Source: Albidovulum litorale (GTDB taxonomy: Bacteria; Pseudomonadota; Alphaproteobacteria; Rhodobacterales; Rhodobacteraceae). From it: a stretch of 64,000 bases of DNA. Positions 17,527 to 26,489 of the stretch are shown here, in pieces; positions within the stretch are counted from its first letter, which is position 1, and each line of letters starts with the position of its first letter. The stretch is taken from contig NZ_JAOWKZ010000001.1 in NCBI RefSeq assembly GCF_025751495.1, positions 627,920-691,919 of the forward strand. The letters run 5' to 3'. The notes under the pieces were generated by a model. It saw only the letters and a list, made by a program, of their open reading frames with translations, had not been told where the DNA came from and did no database searches. Both the position numbers and the translations under genes were made by a program.

Positions 17527-18036
17527 TCAGGCTGCGCGCGACAGGAGGACGTCGTCCACCTTCTTCTGCGCACCGGCTTCATCGACGCCCGACACGGCGG
17601 CGACTTCACGGGTCAGACGCTCAAGCGCGGCTTCGTAGAGCTGACGCTCGGAATAGGACTGCTCGCGCTGGTCGTCGGTGCGGTGCAGGTCGCGCACAAC
17701 CTCGGCAATCGCCATCAGGTCGCCGGAATTGATCTTTTGCTCATATTCCTGCGCCCGGCGCGACCACATCGCGCGCTTTACCTTGGCCTTGCCCTTCAGC
17801 GTTTCAAGCGCCTTGGTCACGAGGTCAGGAGATGACAGCTGACGCATGCCGATCTCGGTCGCCTTGTGCGTGGGCACACGCAGGGTCATCTTGTCCTTCT
17901 CAAACGAGATGACGAAAAGCTCGAGCTTCAGCCCGGCGATTTCCTGCTCCTCGACCGCCATGATCTTTCCAACGCCATGGGCGGGATAGACGACGAAGTC
18001 ATTCGGGCGGAAATCGGTTTTCTTCGACTTGGTCAT
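17527..18036 (-). CDS. carD: CarD/CdnL family transcription factor
   Basis: A 169-aa CarD-type RNA polymerase-binding factor. The N-terminal Tudor-like RNAP-interacting domain shows FVVYPAHGVGKIMAVEEQEIAG and the C-terminal helical DNA-binding part has MWSRRAQEYEQKINSGDLMAIAEVVRDL (noted as WSRRAQEYEQKI and EVVRDLHRTD). CarD stabilises open complexes at many promoters; in Rhodobacter and Caulobacter it supports housekeeping transcription. AGGAAAGG precedes the ATG by 5 nt. The gene is monocistronic. Confidence 0.95.
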   Translation of the reverse strand: MTKSKKTDFRPNDFVVYPAHGVGKIMAVEEQEIAGLKLELFVISFEKDKMTLRVPTHKATEIGMRQLSSPDLVTKALETLKGKAKVKRAMWSRRAQEYEQKINSGDLMAIAEVVRDLHRTDDQREQSYSERQLYEAALERLTREVAAVSGVDEAGAQKKVDDVLLSRAA

Positions 18037-18343
18037 ATGAGCCTTTCCTCACACGGTATCTGTCATCGCAGCGAAAAAACACAGCCGGGGTCTTGGAAGG
18101 CTCCGGTCAAAGTTCGATTTTTCGCCTGTTTCCCCCAACGCTGCGAGGTGGTCGCAGCGGCAATGGTCCAGATATCCTCATCCAGTTGTAACAGTAATAT
18201 AGCAGAAAATGCGCATATCTGAAAGGGTCGCCCCAAGGCGCTATGATCAAATGCGTCATGCATTAGGCTCATAACGCGCTTGCGCGTTGCGAAAACCCGG
18301 TTTTTTCACGCTGACCGAAAGTGATTCGGTCAGATTTCGCGAA
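18037..18343. other. Intergenic stretch between carD and fdxA
   Basis: About 300 bp without a convincing gene. On the minus strand a possible carD promoter is visible: TTTCAG, a 17-bp spacer, then TATATT (complement of 18196-18201), giving a long 5' leader of about 150 nt. Near the fdxA end a 9-bp hairpin lies at 18311-18333 (CTGACCGAA, 5-nt loop, TTCGGTCAG). It may end the fdxA transcript, although no clean T-run follows. Confidence 0.4.
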
Positions 18344-18682
18344 TCAGTCGCCCTCGCCCGGCGATTCGGAGAAATACTTCTCCAGTTTGCCGGTTTCACC
18401 GTCGCGTTCCTCCGCCTCCGGCAGCGGGTCTTTGCGTTGGGTGATCACCGGCCATTTTTCGGAATATTGCCGGTTGAACTCCACCCATTTCTCCAGATCG
18501 GGCTCGGTATCCGGGCGGATCGCATCAGCGGGGCATTCGGGTTCGCAGACGCCGCAGTCGATGCATTCATCCGGGTGGATGACCAGCATGTTCTCGCCTT
18601 CATAGAAGCAGTCGACCGGGCAAACCTCGACGCAGTCGGTGTATTTACAGGCGATGCAGTTGTCAGTGACGACATAGGTCAT
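18344..18682 (-). CDS. fdxA: 7Fe ferredoxin
   Basis: A 112-aa FdxA with one [3Fe-4S] and one [4Fe-4S] cluster. The N-terminal cysteines C9, C12, C17, C21 and C25 ([18 protein letters not shown]) and the second set C40, C43, C46 and C50 ([12 protein letters not shown]) are complete. It carries low-potential electrons in the cytoplasm. The acidic C-terminal extension of about 50 residues is usual for alphaproteobacterial FdxA. The fdxA / S4-protein / SUV3-like helicase order on one strand is a common Rhodobacteraceae arrangement. Confidence 0.96.
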   Translation of the reverse strand: MTYVVTDNCIACKYTDCVEVCPVDCFYEGENMLVIHPDECIDCGVCEPECPADAIRPDTEPDLEKWVEFNRQYSEKWPVITQRKDPLPEAEERDGETGKLEKYFSESPGEGD

Positions 18683-18796
18683 GGGCGGCGTCCGGGCTTT
18701 GGGTCCTGCCGCTACCTAGCCCCAAGGCGGGGATCATTCAAGATAGAGGGCGGCGGAAAGACCAAAGGCGTGAACAGTCCGGCCGGGAAAGGACGA

Positions 18797-19099
18797 TCAT
18801 TCCCGCGCGACAGCATCCGGGGGCACAGTGTCACCCGGCGTGATATCTTCGTAGAGCAAACGCGCCTCGGGCGCTGGCCCCCGTCGGGTGCCGCAGGCCA
18901 GGATACGGACCACGCGGATCGCGCTCGCCTGCCGGAAGGTCAGCACATCGCCGGGCCCCACGGCGCGACCGGGCTTGGCGGTCTTGTCGCCGTTCACACG
19001 TAGATGTCCGGCCGTCACCACCCCGGCGGCAAGGCTGCGGGTTTTGAAGAACCGCGCCTGCCAGAGCCATTTGTCGATACGGATGCGGTCCTCGGCCAA
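18797..19099 (-). CDS. S4-domain RNA-binding protein, Hsp15-like
   Basis: A 100-aa protein consisting mainly of an S4 domain: RIRIDKWLWQARFFKTRSLAAGVVTAGHLRVNG (noted as RIDKWLWQARFFKTR and VTAGHLRVNG), followed by a short basic stretch and an acidic tail. Hsp15 binds free 50S subunits with a stalled nascent chain. No ATG exists at the N-terminus. The TTG at 19099 is preceded by GAGG at 5 nt and gives the natural family start (MAEDRIRIDKWLW). It begins 8 bp after the helicase stop, so they form one operon. Confidence 0.85.
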   Translation of the reverse strand: MAEDRIRIDKWLWQARFFKTRSLAAGVVTAGHLRVNGDKTAKPGRAVGPGDVLTFRQASAIRVVRILACGTRRGPAPEARLLYEDITPGDTVPPDAVARE

Positions 19100-19106
19100 G
19101 CCCGCC

Positions 19107-21851
19107 TCAGATCTTGTCCTTCAAGCCCATCAGCGCGGCTGCGAAGGGGTTGTCGGGGTCGATCCGGTCCTTCTTCGGCGGACGGGATTCGAAGTTGCGA
19201 CCGCCCTGATCGTCGCGCTTGCCCTTGCCGCCCGGCTTACCCTTGCCCCCCTTGGGACGGTCGCCACGCGGCTTGCCGTCGCGACGCTCGCCATCCGGCT
19301 TGCCCTCGCGGCGTTCGCCGCGCTGCGGGCGGTCGCCCCGCGGTGCACGCGGTTTCGGCGCCCAGGTGAAGGTATAGAAGACCTCCGTCTCGGTCACGGT
19401 CTGAAGCGCTGCTTCTTCTTCGGTGATGGGATTGGCGCTCGCGCCCTCTTCCGCCGGTCTGGCCACAGGTTCGGACCGAACCTTTTCCCGCTCGCCCCGC
19501 TCACCCTTGTAGCCAAGTCCGGCCATCAGGTCGGCGAACTGTTCCAGCGTCATGCCGGTGATCGAAAGCATGTCGGGATTCGCCTCGAACCCCGCGCGGC
19601 TGTCCATCGTGCGCAGGATGTCGGCCAGCCGTTCCAGCATGTCGATGCGGATCGCCCGGGCGCCTGCCGGGTGATAGCCTGAGAGCGTGTAATAGCCCTT
19701 CGGTACATCGGGAATATTCGGCACGGTCACGAGGCCCGGCGGCGGGCTTTCGGGGAACTCGTCGAGCCCCTCGTTCAGCGACCAGAGCACCAGCCGCAAC
19801 CGCGTCGGCGCGGGTTTCAGAAGGAGGGGCTGGAAGATCGTGTATTGCCCGAACCGGACACCGTGCTTGCGCAGCAGCCCGCGCATGTCCTGATCCAGCG
19901 CCTTGACCTCGTCCGCCACGCCTTCACGCGGCAGGACGCCGAGCGATTCCACCAGACGGAAGGCAAAACCACGGGCAAGACCCGTCAGCGTCTCATCACG
20001 CTGGAGGTTCAGCAGCGGTTCAAAGAGCGTCGCCACCTTGCGGTCGATGAAATGCTGCAGACGGCGGCGAACCTTTTCACCGACATCGAATCCGGCCTCC
20101 TCGTCGACGAACGCCTCGACCTGCGGCTTCATCACGTCCGCGCCCTTGACAAGCTTGCCGACGGCGGACGAGCCCCACATGAGGCCGCCCTGCTCGGTGA
20201 AATCCAGCTCGGTATCGGGCGCGTTGTAGAACCGGTCGGCGCGCAGGTGGAATTCCGGGCGCAATGCCTCATAGGCCGCCTGTTTCAGCGTCTTCGCCTG
20301 ATCGGGCGAAGCGGTCCCATCCTGATGGAAACGGAACCCTTCCAGACGGCCGACGAATTCGCCCTCAACCGTCACTTCGCCCTTGTCGTTCACCTCGGCC
20401 ACAAGGCTCTCCTTCTGCTTGAGCCGGCGAAGGAGGACACTCGTCCGCCGGTCCACAAATCTTTGTGTCAGCGCGTCATGCAGCGCGTCTGACAGGCGGT
20501 CTTCTACAGCGCGCGTTTCCTCGCGCCAATGGCTTTCGTCGGCGACCCAGCCGGAACGCTGCGCGACATAGGTCCAGGTGCGGATATATGCCAACCTTTT
20601 CGACAATGTGTCGATGTCGCCCTGAATCTTGTCGATCCGGCGAATTTGCGCCTGAAGCCAATCATCGGGCACATGCCCATCCTGCAGGAATCCGAAGATG
20701 CGTTGCAAGAGATTGGCATGTTCTTGGGCCGAAATCCCTTGAAAATCAGGGATTCTGCACACATCCCACAAAAGCCGCAGGTCACGGGGATGTTTTAGAC
20801 GGTCGCGGATATGCGGCAGATCTGCGAACGCCTTCAGCGCCTTCAGGTCGTCGGCCTCCCGCCCGCGCATCAGCCGTTCCTCGGCCGGCGCGGCCTCAAG
20901 CGAGGCAATCAGCCGCTCCACCCCGCCGAAATCCAGATCGCTCGCCCGCCAGTTGATTCGTTCGATCGGACGGAAACGATGGTTCTCGATCGAAGCGATT
21001 ACCTCTTCGGTCAGCGGGGCGGCCTCACCCGTCACACCGAACGTACCCGCTGTGGTATGACGTCCTGCCCGCCCGGCGATCTGGGCCAGTTCGTGCGGGA
21101 AAAGATCGCGCATCCGCCAGCCGTCGAACTTCGCCGTGGCGGAAAAGGCGACATGATTGATGTCGAGGTTCAGGCCCATGCCGATGGCGTCGGTGGCGAC
21201 GAGGTAGTCCACATCACCGTTCTGATACATCGCGACCTGCGCATTGCGGGTGCGGGGCGAAAGCGCCCCCATAACCACCGCCGCGCCGCCCTTCTGGCGG
21301 CGGATCAGCTCAGCGATGGCATAGACATTTTCAACCGAAAACCCGACAATGGCCGACCGCGCGGGCATCCGGCTTATCTTTTTCGAACCTGCATAGGTCA
21401 GCGTCGAGAACCGCTCGCGTTTCAGGAACTGCACCTTCGGCACGAGGGCGGCGATGGTGCTGCGCATCGTGTCGGAGCCAAGAAACAGCGTCTCGGACAA
21501 GCCGCGCGCATGCAGCAGCCGGTCGGTGAAGACGTGACCCCGCTCAGGATCGGCACAAAGCTGGATCTCGTCCACGGCAAGGAAGTCGCAGCCGATGTCG
21601 GTCGGCATCGCCTCGACCGTGCAGACCCAGTATTGGGCGCGGGCGCCGACGATCCGCTCCTCGCCCGTGACCAGCGCCGCAACCGCAGGCCCGCGCGCCG
21701 CAACGATCCGGTCGTACACCTCGCGCGCGAGCAGGCGCAAAGGCAGGCCGATGACGCCGGTGCGGTGCGCCAGCATCCGTTCGATCGCGTAATGTGTCTT
21801 GCCTGTGTTGGTCGGCCCGAGGACCGCTGTGATCCTCGTCTCCGCCGCCAT
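19107..21851 (-). CDS. SUV3-like DExH-box RNA helicase with a basic tail
   Basis: A 914-aa superfamily 2 helicase related to mitochondrial SUV3. Motifs are Walker A GPTNTGKT (12-19), DEIQ (94-97) and motif VI QIAGRAGR (256-263), with an SAT-like SATAKFDGWRMRDLFP between them. The middle is the SUV3-type helical region. After about residue 840 comes a disordered tail rich in Arg, Gly, Lys and Asp (GDRPQRGERREGKPDGERR, then KGGKGKPGGKGK), then a short conserved DPDNPFAAALMGLK end. It probably unwinds structured RNA for decay. The S4-domain gene lies 8 bp downstream. Confidence 0.9.
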   Translation of the reverse strand: MAAETRITAVLGPTNTGKTHYAIERMLAHRTGVIGLPLRLLAREVYDRIVAARGPAVAALVTGEERIVGARAQYWVCTVEAMPTDIGCDFLAVDEIQLCADPERGHVFTDRLLHARGLSETLFLGSDTMRSTIAALVPKVQFLKRERFSTLTYAGSKKISRMPARSAIVGFSVENVYAIAELIRRQKGGAAVVMGALSPRTRNAQVAMYQNGDVDYLVATDAIGMGLNLDINHVAFSATAKFDGWRMRDLFPHELAQIAGRAGRHTTAGTFGVTGEAAPLTEEVIASIENHRFRPIERINWRASDLDFGGVERLIASLEAAPAEERLMRGREADDLKALKAFADLPHIRDRLKHPRDLRLLWDVCRIPDFQGISAQEHANLLQRIFGFLQDGHVPDDWLQAQIRRIDKIQGDIDTLSKRLAYIRTWTYVAQRSGWVADESHWREETRAVEDRLSDALHDALTQRFVDRRTSVLLRRLKQKESLVAEVNDKGEVTVEGEFVGRLEGFRFHQDGTASPDQAKTLKQAAYEALRPEFHLRADRFYNAPDTELDFTEQGGLMWGSSAVGKLVKGADVMKPQVEAFVDEEAGFDVGEKVRRRLQHFIDRKVATLFEPLLNLQRDETLTGLARGFAFRLVESLGVLPREGVADEVKALDQDMRGLLRKHGVRFGQYTIFQPLLLKPAPTRLRLVLWSLNEGLDEFPESPPPGLVTVPNIPDVPKGYYTLSGYHPAGARAIRIDMLERLADILRTMDSRAGFEANPDMLSITGMTLEQFADLMAGLGYKGERGEREKVRSEPVARPAEEGASANPITEEEAALQTVTETEVFYTFTWAPKPRAPRGDRPQRGERREGKPDGERRDGKPRGDRPKGGKGKPGGKGKRDDQGGRNFESRPPKKDRIDPDNPFAAALMGLKDKI

Positions 21852-21861
21852 GGGACTGCCC

Positions 21862-22422
21862 TCAGAGTTCGGTGCCGGTGGTCTTCTGCTCCAGCCGTTC
21901 GAGCGCTTGCTTTATCCCCTCCTGATGGGGATGTATAGCAAGCGCCGCACGATAGGCCGCGACGGCTTTCTCCTCCTGCTCAAGCGCCTCGAATATCTGG
22001 CCAAGCCCTGAAAGCGCCCCGAAATGGTGTTCATTCAGCGCCAGCGTATGCTGGATGTCGGCGATGGACGGCCCGAACTGGCCATTCAGGAAATAGGCTG
22101 TCGCCCGCGCATTCCAGCCCTCGGCGAATTCCGGCGCATGATCGGTTAATGCCGTGAAATGCTCGATTGCGGTGGCCAGATCGCCCGCCTCCATTGCCTC
22201 GCGTCCGCGTTTCAGCAGGAGGTCCATCGACGGCGAGCCTGACTTTGACCACTCCCGCAGAATGTCGGCCTGAACCCGACGCCACTCAGGGTTGTCTGGA
22301 TCGGCCAATTCCGCGTATAGATTGTCCAGATATTCAGACGCGGCGGAAACCGGCGCAGACAGGAATAACGCTGCGGCACATGCAGCGAACACGGGATTGA
22401 GAAGGGTGGCACACATCCGCAT
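21862..22422 (-). CDS. Exported TPR-repeat protein
   Basis: A 186-aa periplasmic protein. The start at 22422 gives a clean signal peptide (MRMCATLLNPVFAACAAALFL, cut near APVSAASEY); a GTG 18 codons upstream would place charged residues before it and was rejected. At least three TPR-like units follow (residues about 70-170: AGDLATAIEHFTALTDHAPEFAEGW, then YFLNGQFGPSIADIQHTLAL, then EQEEKAVAAYRAALAIHP, cited by parts). No partner is known. The gene ends 10 bp before the helicase start, so it may head that operon. Confidence 0.82.
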   Translation of the reverse strand: MRMCATLLNPVFAACAAALFLSAPVSAASEYLDNLYAELADPDNPEWRRVQADILREWSKSGSPSMDLLLKRGREAMEAGDLATAIEHFTALTDHAPEFAEGWNARATAYFLNGQFGPSIADIQHTLALNEHHFGALSGLGQIFEALEQEEKAVAAYRAALAIHPHQEGIKQALERLEQKTTGTEL

Positions 22423-22490
22423 TACAAGGCAGAGTGTAGCCGATCCGCGCCGGAAAGCGAGAGGCTTGGCGCTCACATTTGGAGGAAGAA

Positions 22491-22778
22491 TTGAGTGATA
22501 TCGTAACCGCGGCCGTTGCTGCGCTGAGCGAAAGGCTGTCCGGTGGCATCGCCGGCACTGCGAAATTCGTGATCGAAGGCGAAGGCGCCTTGATCGTTGA
22601 CGGATCGGACGTGCGCGCGGGCGATGACGAAGCCGACGTGACGCTGACGGCGGACCGTGAGACCTTTGAGGGCATACTTTCGGGCGACGTGAACCCCACT
22701 GCCGCCTTCATGCAGGGCAAGCTGGCGGTTGACGGCGATATGGGCCTTGCCATGCAACTCGGCGCCGCCCTTTCCTGA
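22491..22778 (+). CDS. SCP2 sterol-binding domain protein
   Basis: A 95-aa SCP2-fold protein that binds lipids or acyl-CoA-like ligands in a hydrophobic tunnel. Family features are GTAKFVIEGEGALIVDG, DVTLTADRETFEGILSGDVNPTAAFMQGKLAVDGDMGLAMQLG (noted as ADVTLTADRETF and AFMQGKLAVDGDM). The TTG at 22491 is preferred because GGAGG ends 5 nt before it; the TTG four codons upstream has no ribosome site. The stop is 2 bp before the lysophospholipase ATG, so the two are co-transcribed. They diverge from the TPR gene. Confidence 0.85.
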   Translation: MSDIVTAAVAALSERLSGGIAGTAKFVIEGEGALIVDGSDVRAGDDEADVTLTADRETFEGILSGDVNPTAAFMQGKLAVDGDMGLAMQLGAALS

Positions 22779-22780
22779 GG

Positions 22781-23716
22781 ATGGAACAGGCCCCCTTCTA
22801 CGACGACGTCGCCGATGCGCCCGATGGCGCGACCTGCGTGTGGCTGACGGCCGCAGACGGGGTCCGCATCCGCGCGGCCCATTGGCGTGGCGGCGAGAAG
22901 GGGACGGTGCTGCTGTTTCCCGGGCGGACAGAATATATTGAGAAATATGGCCCCGCGGCGGGTGAGTTCGCCGCGCGCGGTTATGCCATGGCGACGCTCG
23001 ACTGGCGCGGTCAGGGCATTGCCGACCGGCTGCTCGACGACCGTGCGCCGGGCCATGTCCGGTGCTTTTCAGACTACAGCCGCGATGTCGACGCCTTCAT
23101 GGACTGGATCCGTGATCAGGACCTGCCCCGCCCTTTTTTCCTGATCGGACATTCGATGGGGGGCTGTATAGGTCTGCGCGCTATTTATGACGGCATTCCA
23201 GTCAACGCTGTGACCTTCTCGGCGCCAATGTGGGGTATACTGATGCAGCCCATCGTACGCCCCGTCGCCTGGGGTCTTTCTTGGCTGGCGACTGTGACCG
23301 GTCAGGGTCACCGGATGGTGCCCTCGACCTCGCCGCTGACCTATGTTCTGGAGGCGGATTTCGAACGCAATGTGCTGACGCGCGACCCAGAGATGTGGGA
23401 ATTCATGCGCCACCAACTGACCGCGCATCCCGACCTAGCAATCGGCGGGCCGACGATGCGCTGGCTTTACGAGGCGCTGAAGGAAACACACGCTCTGCAC
23501 CGGATGCCCTCGCCCGACCTGCCCTGCCTGACGGTTCTGGGGGCCGAGGAACGCATCGTCCATGCTGCCTCGATCCATGACCGCATGTCGCGCTGGCCGG
23601 GATCGGAATTCGATCTTGTCGGCAGCGCGGAACACGAATTGATGATGGAAGGGCCAGAGACGCGGGCAAAGTTCTACGACCGCGCAGCGGCCCTCTTTGA
23701 CGCCAGCCACCGCTGA
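22781..23716 (+). CDS. Alpha/beta hydrolase, lysophospholipase (PldB/monoacylglycerol lipase) type
   Basis: A 311-aa alpha/beta hydrolase with the nucleophile elbow GHSMGG; the Ser nucleophile is followed by a lid region and a C-terminal His in GSAEHELMMEGPE. The oxyanion hole strand VLLFPGRTEYIEKYGP and LDWRGQGIADRLLDD mark the PldB/monoglyceride lipase subgroup (Serine aminopeptidase S33). It probably hydrolyses lysophospholipids or monoglycerides. It follows the SCP2 gene by 2 bp, a sensible pairing for a lipid-handling unit. Confidence 0.9.
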   Translation: MEQAPFYDDVADAPDGATCVWLTAADGVRIRAAHWRGGEKGTVLLFPGRTEYIEKYGPAAGEFAARGYAMATLDWRGQGIADRLLDDRAPGHVRCFSDYSRDVDAFMDWIRDQDLPRPFFLIGHSMGGCIGLRAIYDGIPVNAVTFSAPMWGILMQPIVRPVAWGLSWLATVTGQGHRMVPSTSPLTYVLEADFERNVLTRDPEMWEFMRHQLTAHPDLAIGGPTMRWLYEALKETHALHRMPSPDLPCLTVLGAEERIVHAASIHDRMSRWPGSEFDLVGSAEHELMMEGPETRAKFYDRAAALFDASHR

Positions 23717-24454
23717 TCACCCCTGCACATGAAGCGGGATCTTTGCGAAGCTCGATCTCAGTGCCTTTGACCAGCCGTCGCTCATCCTACGGAAATCGGC
23801 ATCCCCGGGTTCGATCCGGCGCTGGAAACCGACCTTGCATTCGTCATTGTGGATCACCGCCAGGTCAAGCGGCATGCCGACCGAGAGATTTGACCGGAGC
23901 GTCGAGTCCATCGACAGCAGCACCGCCTTCTCGCCGTCCTCGATCGACGTTCCGGGGCGCACGATCCTGTCGAGGATCGGCTTGCCGTATTTGTGTTCAC
24001 CGATCTGCAGGAACGGCGTGTCCTCGGTCGCTTCGATGAAATTGCCTTCCGGATAGACGAGGAACATACGCATCCGCCCGCCCTTGCGCTGCCCCGCAAC
24101 GATCATCGAGGCCGCGCCGAAATTGCCATTGGTCTTCAACCGCTGATCGTTGGCATCGCGCACAGACCACAAAGTCTCGCCCACAATCTCGGCCACTTTC
24201 AGCATCGTCGGCGCCATCAGGATTGAACTTTCCGGCGTCGCCTCGGGGTTCTCGATCGCTTCCTGAAGTTTCGCCAGCGTCGCCTGCGTGACCGACAGGC
24301 TGCCGGCCGTCAAAATCGCGATGACACGTTCGCCCGGCATTTCGAACGAAAACATCTTGCGGTAGGACGAGATGTGATCGAGGCCCGCATTGGTGCGGGT
24401 ATCCGACAACAGCACCATGCCCGCATCCAGCAAGAGCCCCACGCAATAGGTCAT
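23717..24454 (-). CDS. Anbu-type proteasome-like peptidase
   Basis: A 245-aa Ntn-hydrolase of the bacterial proteasome-related Anbu group. After Met removal Thr2 (MTYCVGLLLDAG) would be the N-terminal nucleophile. Asp and Lys residues expected at the active site are in SDTRTNAG and YRKMFSF. SMDSTLRSNLSVGMPLDLAVI is a family marker. Anbu proteins form spiral or ring assemblies; the substrates are unclear. The usual Anbu partners (DUF403, an ATP-grasp enzyme, transglutaminase) are not adjacent. It is convergent with the lysophospholipase (no gap) and divergent from pepF. Confidence 0.9.
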   Translation of the reverse strand: MTYCVGLLLDAGMVLLSDTRTNAGLDHISSYRKMFSFEMPGERVIAILTAGSLSVTQATLAKLQEAIENPEATPESSILMAPTMLKVAEIVGETLWSVRDANDQRLKTNGNFGAASMIVAGQRKGGRMRMFLVYPEGNFIEATEDTPFLQIGEHKYGKPILDRIVRPGTSIEDGEKAVLLSMDSTLRSNLSVGMPLDLAVIHNDECKVGFQRRIEPGDADFRRMSDGWSKALRSSFAKIPLHVQG

Positions 24455-24604
24455 GATCGCCTGTCCTTTCCCCTGACCGCGCCACACTAAATGGCGGCGC
24501 AAGCGCCCGCAACACCGCCGATGCCGGTGATTTCATGCCACCCGGCCTTGCCATGCCCGCCTGCCCCTGCCATCTCTGTGCGACAGATTTCGAAGGAGTG
24601 CCCC

Positions 24605-26425
24605 ATGCCGATCCGCCTGCCCCACCCGGTCTTCGACGCCAATGCCTCGTCCGGAGGGCTCGGCAATCTGCCGGAATGGGACCTGAGCGACCTTTACACC
24701 GCGCCCGACGCGCCCGAAGTGACGCGCGACATGGACTGGCTGGAAAAGGCCTGCGCCGATTTCGCATCACGGTATGAAGGCAAGCTGGCGACACTGGATG
24801 CGGATGCGATGCTCGACTGCATCCACGCCTATGAAAAGATCGAGGCGATTGCCGGGCGCATCATGTCCTACGCTGGCCTGCGCTATTATCAAAACACCAT
24901 GGACGGCGCGCGGGCCAAGTTCATGTCCGATTGCCAGGACAAGGTGACCGACTTCACCACCCCGCTTGTCTTTTTCTCTTTGGAATTCAATCGGATTGAA
25001 GAGGATGCTTACAAATCCGTCTTCACCGCCAATGCCGACATCGCCCGCTACAAGCCGGTTTTCGACCGCATGCGCGCGATGAAGCCGCACCAATTGTCGG
25101 ACGAACTGGAGAAATTCCTGCACGACCAGTCCACAGTCGGCGCTTCGGCCTGGAACAAGCTCTTCGACGAGACGATGGCGGGGCTGGAGTTCACGGTAGA
25201 CGGTGAGGTGATGAACCTTGAAGCCACGCTGAACCTGCTCTCGGATCAGGACCGGGCGCGGCGCGAGGCGGGCGCAGTGGCACTGGCAAAGGTCTTCGGC
25301 GAGAACGTCAAGCTTTTTGCCCGTGTCCACAACACGCTGGCCAAGGAAAAGGAGATCGAGGATCGCTGGCGCAAGATGCCGACGCCGCAGACCGGGCGGC
25401 ACCTGTCGAACCATGTCGAACCCGAAGTGGTCGAGGCGCTGAGGAACGCCGTCGTCGCCGCGTATCCAAAGCTGTCGCACCGCTATTACCGGCTGAAGGC
25501 GAAATGGATGGGGCTGGAGAAGTTGCAGGTCTGGGACCGCAACGCACCGCTGCCGATCGAGGAAAAGAAGACCGTCAACTGGGACGACGCGCGGGAAACT
25601 GTGATGTCGGCTTATACGAACTTCGCCCCGGAAATGTCTGATATCGCTAAACCTTTCTTCGAAAAAGGTTGGATCGACGCGGGCGTGAAACCCGGCAAGG
25701 CCCCGGGTGCCTTTGCACATCCGACCGTGACCGACGTGCACCCCTACATCATGCTGAACTACCTCGGCAAACCGCGCGACGTGATGACATTGGCCCACGA
25801 ACTGGGCCACGGAGTCCATCAGGTGCTGGCAGCGCCGCAGGGCGAAATGCTGGCCTCAACGCCCCTGACGCTGGCTGAAACCGCCAGCGTCTTCGGCGAG
25901 ATGCTGACCTTCCGCAAACTGCTCTCCCAGGCAAAGACGAAAGCCGAACGCAAGGTCCTGCTGGCTGGCAAGGTCGAGGACATGATCAACACGGTCGTGC
26001 GCCAGATCGCGTTCTACGACTTTGAATGCAAGCTGCACGCCGCCCGTCGCGCGGGCGAACTGACGCCCGAGGATATCAACGCACTATGGATGAGCATTCA
26101 GGGCGAAAGCCTTGGAGATGCTTTCGAATTCATGGACGGCTATGAGACGTTCTGGTCCTATATCCCGCACTTCGTGCACTCGCCCTTCTACGTCTATGCC
26201 TATGCGTTCGGGGACGGGCTCGTGAACGCGCTCTATGCGGTCTACGAGGAAGGCCTGCCGGGGTTCGAGGAGAAGTATTTCGAGATGCTGAAGGCGGGCG
26301 GTTCGAAGCATCACAAAGAGCTTCTGGCACCCTTTGGTCTGGATGCCAGCGATCCGAAGTTCTGGGACAAGGGCCTCAGCATGATCGCCGGGATGATCGA
26401 CGAGTTGGAGGCGATGGAGGGATGA
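24605..26425 (+). CDS. pepF: Oligoendopeptidase F, M3 family
   Basis: A 606-aa cytoplasmic zinc peptidase that cleaves oligopeptides. The zinc motif HELGH is at residues 398-402, with the downstream ligand Glu in the ETASVFGEML region. The opening NLPEWDLSDLYTAPDAPEV matches alphaproteobacterial PepF. The ATG at 24605 has GAAGGAGTG upstream; a longer open frame into the Anbu promoter has no support. It is monocistronic. Confidence 0.95.
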   Translation: MPIRLPHPVFDANASSGGLGNLPEWDLSDLYTAPDAPEVTRDMDWLEKACADFASRYEGKLATLDADAMLDCIHAYEKIEAIAGRIMSYAGLRYYQNTMDGARAKFMSDCQDKVTDFTTPLVFFSLEFNRIEEDAYKSVFTANADIARYKPVFDRMRAMKPHQLSDELEKFLHDQSTVGASAWNKLFDETMAGLEFTVDGEVMNLEATLNLLSDQDRARREAGAVALAKVFGENVKLFARVHNTLAKEKEIEDRWRKMPTPQTGRHLSNHVEPEVVEALRNAVVAAYPKLSHRYYRLKAKWMGLEKLQVWDRNAPLPIEEKKTVNWDDARETVMSAYTNFAPEMSDIAKPFFEKGWIDAGVKPGKAPGAFAHPTVTDVHPYIMLNYLGKPRDVMTLAHELGHGVHQVLAAPQGEMLASTPLTLAETASVFGEMLTFRKLLSQAKTKAERKVLLAGKVEDMINTVVRQIAFYDFECKLHAARRAGELTPEDINALWMSIQGESLGDAFEFMDGYETFWSYIPHFVHSPFYVYAYAFGDGLVNALYAVYEEGLPGFEEKYFEMLKAGGSKHHKELLAPFGLDASDPKFWDKGLSMIAGMIDELEAMEG

Positions 26426-26489
26426 TCCCCGCGGCGAAACGCCGTTGCGAGCCACCTCTTAAAACCTGCGCGAAAAGCTTGGCGGGTTC

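Noticed and set aside
18063-18272. 69-codon minus-strand frame upstream of carD
   Set aside because: No ribosome site, no family, and it covers the likely carD promoter and leader.
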